NCBI RefSeq assembly: GCF_002849715.1
Contig: NZ_CP018863.1
Span: forward strand, 620,001 to 684,000
DNA: 64,000 bases
Direction: 5' to 3'
Source: Arthrobacter crystallopoietes
GTDB lineage: Bacteria; Actinomycetota; Actinomycetes; Actinomycetales; Micrococcaceae
Made by a program: the position numbers and the translations under genes. The notes below the pieces were generated by a model. That model ran no database searches. It was given only the letters and a program-made list of their open reading frames with translations, and was not told the origin of the DNA. Shown here in pieces: positions 61,983-64,000 of the stretch. The first letter of the stretch is position 1. Every line of letters starts with the position of its first letter.

Positions 61983-63191
61983 TTACTTCGGGACGCCGTG
62001 GCGGTTGCCGTGGCGCCGCAGCACCAGGGCCAGCAGGACGCAGAGCAGGTAACCGGCACCGACCAGAATCCAGCCCGGTCGGAAGGTGCCGCTGCCCTCC
62101 AGCAGCAGTCCCATCAGCAGCGGGCCCGCCGCAAACCCGGCATACATTCCCATCGAGACCACGCCGGAAGCAGAGCCTACGCGTGCCGCCGGCACCACCT
62201 TCATAACGCCGGCCATCACCACCACGTTGGTCCCCAGCACGGTGGCTCCGTGCAGCGCGACTCCAAGCCAGAGCAACAGCGGACTGCCCAATTCGCCGGC
62301 CCCCAGCAGCGCCGCCGCACCGAGCAGCGCGCCAAGCCCCAGCAGGATCAGGAGGGTTGATGCCCGTCTGCCCTTGGCCATCTCGCGCCCCCACAGAATG
62401 CGCGATGTCACGCCGACCACGCCGGAGACACCTGCGGCAAGCCCACCAAGGAGCAGCGAGAAGTCCAGCTCGCGGACGGTGAACAGCGGCAGGTACACAT
62501 TGGTGGCCTGCATGCCGAGCCCGGTCAGCAGTGCGTAACCGGCAAACAGCCAGACGGCCAGCGGATATCCCTTGGCTTCTACCGCAGCCGGCGGGGCAGC
62601 TGCGCGGCCGGGAGCCGCCGTCGTTATTGGTTTTTCCTCGGGCAGGTGCCGCAGGCCGTACAGCAACAGCCCGACGGCGACGACTGCGGCAAGTGCGGTG
62701 GCTCCTTGCCACCCCAGCCAGAGCGCGACCGGCGGGAAGAACAGGCCGGCGAAAAGCTGGCTGCCCTGCACGCCGGACTGTTTCACGCCGATCCAGCCGG
62801 GACGTTTGGTCGCCGCCACGTGGTGGATGATGATGCGGTTGGTGGTCGGGTTCGAGATGGCCTGGGCGGGACCGGCGAGCAGCGCGGCAACGAGCAGAAC
62901 GAAGTAGTGGTGCGCCAGCGAGGCTATCACTAGGGCTACCGCGGTACCGGCGAAGATCAGGATCAGCTGCGCGCGGTTGGAAATGCGGTCGCTGAGCCGG
63001 CCCAGCCACATGCTGCAGACGGCGGCGCTGGCGAAGATTGCCGTTGCCAGCAGACCGAACTGTGACTCGCTGATGCCCAGATCAGTGATAATCAGCGGGC
63101 TCGTGGCGCTCAGCCCGTAATTCAGCAACGGGCCCACGCCCATGGCGCAACTGAGGACAAACAGTAAGGCGCCGGTGGGCTGCTTGGTCAT
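61983..63191 (-). CDS. MFS transporter
   Basis: Major facilitator of 402 aa with 12 helices. The loop SMWLGRLSDRISNRAQLILI is the MFS signature between helices 2 and 3; GVIGVTSRILWGREMAKGRR-like sequence repeats it in the second half. AGGAG lies 12 bases before the ATG. Resembles the CynX/aromatic-acid exporters only generally, so no substrate is proposed. Confidence 0.88.
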   Translation of the reverse strand: MTKQPTGALLFVLSCAMGVGPLLNYGLSATSPLIITDLGISESQFGLLATAIFASAAVCSMWLGRLSDRISNRAQLILIFAGTAVALVIASLAHHYFVLLVAALLAGPAQAISNPTTNRIIIHHVAATKRPGWIGVKQSGVQGSQLFAGLFFPPVALWLGWQGATALAAVVAVGLLLYGLRHLPEEKPITTAAPGRAAAPPAAVEAKGYPLAVWLFAGYALLTGLGMQATNVYLPLFTVRELDFSLLLGGLAAGVSGVVGVTSRILWGREMAKGRRASTLLILLGLGALLGAAALLGAGELGSPLLLWLGVALHGATVLGTNVVVMAGVMKVVPAARVGSASGVVSMGMYAGFAAGPLLMGLLLEGSGTFRPGWILVGAGYLLCVLLALVLRRHGNRHGVPK

Positions 63192-63296
63192 AGGTACTTG
63201 GTCTCCTGCTCGACTGGAGCCTTATCTGCTCCTTTGCAGGTTATCGCGCCCGCGGCCCCGCTCCGACCCGCAGCGGACTGCTTCCGGCGCTCAGGA

Positions 63297-63938
63297 TCAG
63301 CTGGCGGGAGCCGTGGCCTCTTGCCCGGCCGCGAGGGCAGGCCCGCAGATCGCCTCGATCTGGCGGTGGATGTCCCGCACCGGCCCGTCGGCCTGCACGA
63401 GGCGGAAGCTGCCGAAGTCCGCCAAGCTGCGGTAGGCCGTGTCCAGGTCGCGCAGGTCTTCCAGCGTTTCGGTATCGGTGCCGCGGACCTGGATGCGCTC
63501 CAGTGCGCGGGCGGGAGAAATCTCGAAGTACAGCACGAAGTCCGGCTGGGGCACGAACTTCCGGAGCAGGCGCAGCAAGAGTCCGGGCTCCACCCCGCGT
63601 TTCGCGTTCGCTGCCAACTGGCAGTACAGGTACCGGTCGTGGATTTCGACGTCGGCAGGAGCTTTTGAGGCGAGGCTGCCAAGCAAAGCGAAGGCCCGGA
63701 CCACCGTTTCATAGTGGCTGAGCAACCGGGCGCCGAGCAGCTTTTCCGCGCTGCTACCAAACCGGCGGGCAACAGTGTCCAGTGTCCTGCGCCCGCCCGG
63801 GTTCCGGCACAGCCGAACCTGCGCCCCACCCAAGGTGAGCTGGTCCGCCAGGTAACGCGCCGCCGTCGTTTTTCCGGCGCCGTCAATACCAATCAACGCG
63901 ATTCTCAACGGCGCGGATTGGTGATGGCGTGCGGGCAT
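63297..63938 (-). CDS. Thymidylate kinase-like P-loop protein
   Basis: Protein of 213 aa of the dTMP kinase superfamily. P-loop ALIGIDGAGKTTAARYLADQ at the N-terminus, DRYLYCQLAANAKRGVEPGL in the position of the DR[YH] motif, and PDFVLYFEISPARALERIQV of the Walker-like beta-strand/lid region are clear. ATG 63938 is preferred; ATG 63968 would add ten residues. Divergence from canonical Tmk suggests a paralogue rather than the housekeeping enzyme. It lies 105 bases upstream of the MFS gene in the same direction. Confidence 0.8.
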   Translation of the reverse strand: MPARHHQSAPLRIALIGIDGAGKTTAARYLADQLTLGGAQVRLCRNPGGRRTLDTVARRFGSSAEKLLGARLLSHYETVVRAFALLGSLASKAPADVEIHDRYLYCQLAANAKRGVEPGLLLRLLRKFVPQPDFVLYFEISPARALERIQVRGTDTETLEDLRDLDTAYRSLADFGSFRLVQADGPVRDIHRQIEAICGPALAAGQEATAPAS

Positions 63939-64000
63939 GGGCGGTGACTCCTTTCCTGGGCGGAGCATCTACTTTAGCTGGTTCCCATAGGCAGAGTCTG

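Overview
This 64 kb window is chromosomal DNA of a high-GC actinobacterium, most likely an Arthrobacter-like member of the Micrococcaceae. Supporting signs are the GC-rich codon use, a LpqY-SugABC-type trehalose importer, a mycothiol-type DinB/maleylpyruvate isomerase protein, DtxR-type iron boxes, a self-processing PanD, GTG/TTG starts and many 1-4 base gene overlaps. I saw no insertion sequence, prophage, integrase, CRISPR array or rRNA. One tRNA-Gly(CCC) is present. The content is mostly housekeeping and transport genes with a few unusual regulatory arrangements.

Layout. 0-4.7 kb: Mrp Na+/H+ antiporter operon (A/B fusion, C, partial D; minus strand). 4.8-11.6 kb: UMF1-type MFS, dCTP deaminase, a secreted M15 peptidase with VCBS repeats, tryptophan dioxygenase, a KhtT/KhtU-like K+/H+ antiporter pair and a mycothiol-type DinB protein. 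11.8-16.2 kb: lpqY-sugA-sugB-sugC, then tRNA-Gly. 16.4-22 kb: a repeat-containing membrane protein, panD, an AEC transporter, a HerA-like ATPase and an anchored protein of unknown function. 22-26.4 kb: a thioredoxin/NHL protein overlapping a CopD-CtaG fusion. 26.4-28.7 kb: HU, the zinc-free ribosomal proteins L28-L33-S14, and a MarR regulator. 28.7-33.3 kb: SGNH hydrolase, PEP synthase with its regulatory kinase/phosphatase, and a tandem glycine riboswitch. 33.5-41.3 kb: a secreted VCBS protein, a UPF0060 membrane protein, an iron-siderophore uptake operon with a DtxR box, an alpha/beta hydrolase and an LLM flavin oxidoreductase. 41.5-52.6 kb: acyl-CoA dehydrogenase, a RelA/SpoT-domain protein, a DUF606 exporter divergent from a frameshifted TipA-like regulator, a glutamine-amidotransferase-like hydrolase with a glutathionyl-hydroquinone reductase, AtoE, a CynX-type MFS and a DtxR-controlled siderophore-binding lipoprotein. 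52.7-57.2 kb: a DNA alkylation repair island. 57.2-61.5 kb: a second sugar ABC system without its own ATPase, with an aldo/keto reductase. 61.5-64 kb: PRC-barrel protein, MFS and a dTMP-kinase-like protein.

The most interesting unit is the alkylation repair island (ogt1; ECF sigma-ogt2-alkB-tag; usp-alkA). An ECF sigma gene overlaps a second O6-alkylguanine methyltransferase, which sits where an anti-sigma gene would be expected. A two-part motif, ACCTCACA, 15 bases, then RCGTTTR, stands upstream of both ogt1 and the sigma gene. Upstream of the sigma gene it is placed so that the transcript would begin at or next to the ATG. This suggests an Ada-independent adaptive response to alkylation run by a dedicated sigma factor. 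The second notable unit is a tandem glycine riboswitch in front of PEP synthase rather than a glycine cleavage gene, with a small ORF between them and a perfect 16-bp terminator-like hairpin at the ppsA/ppsR junction.
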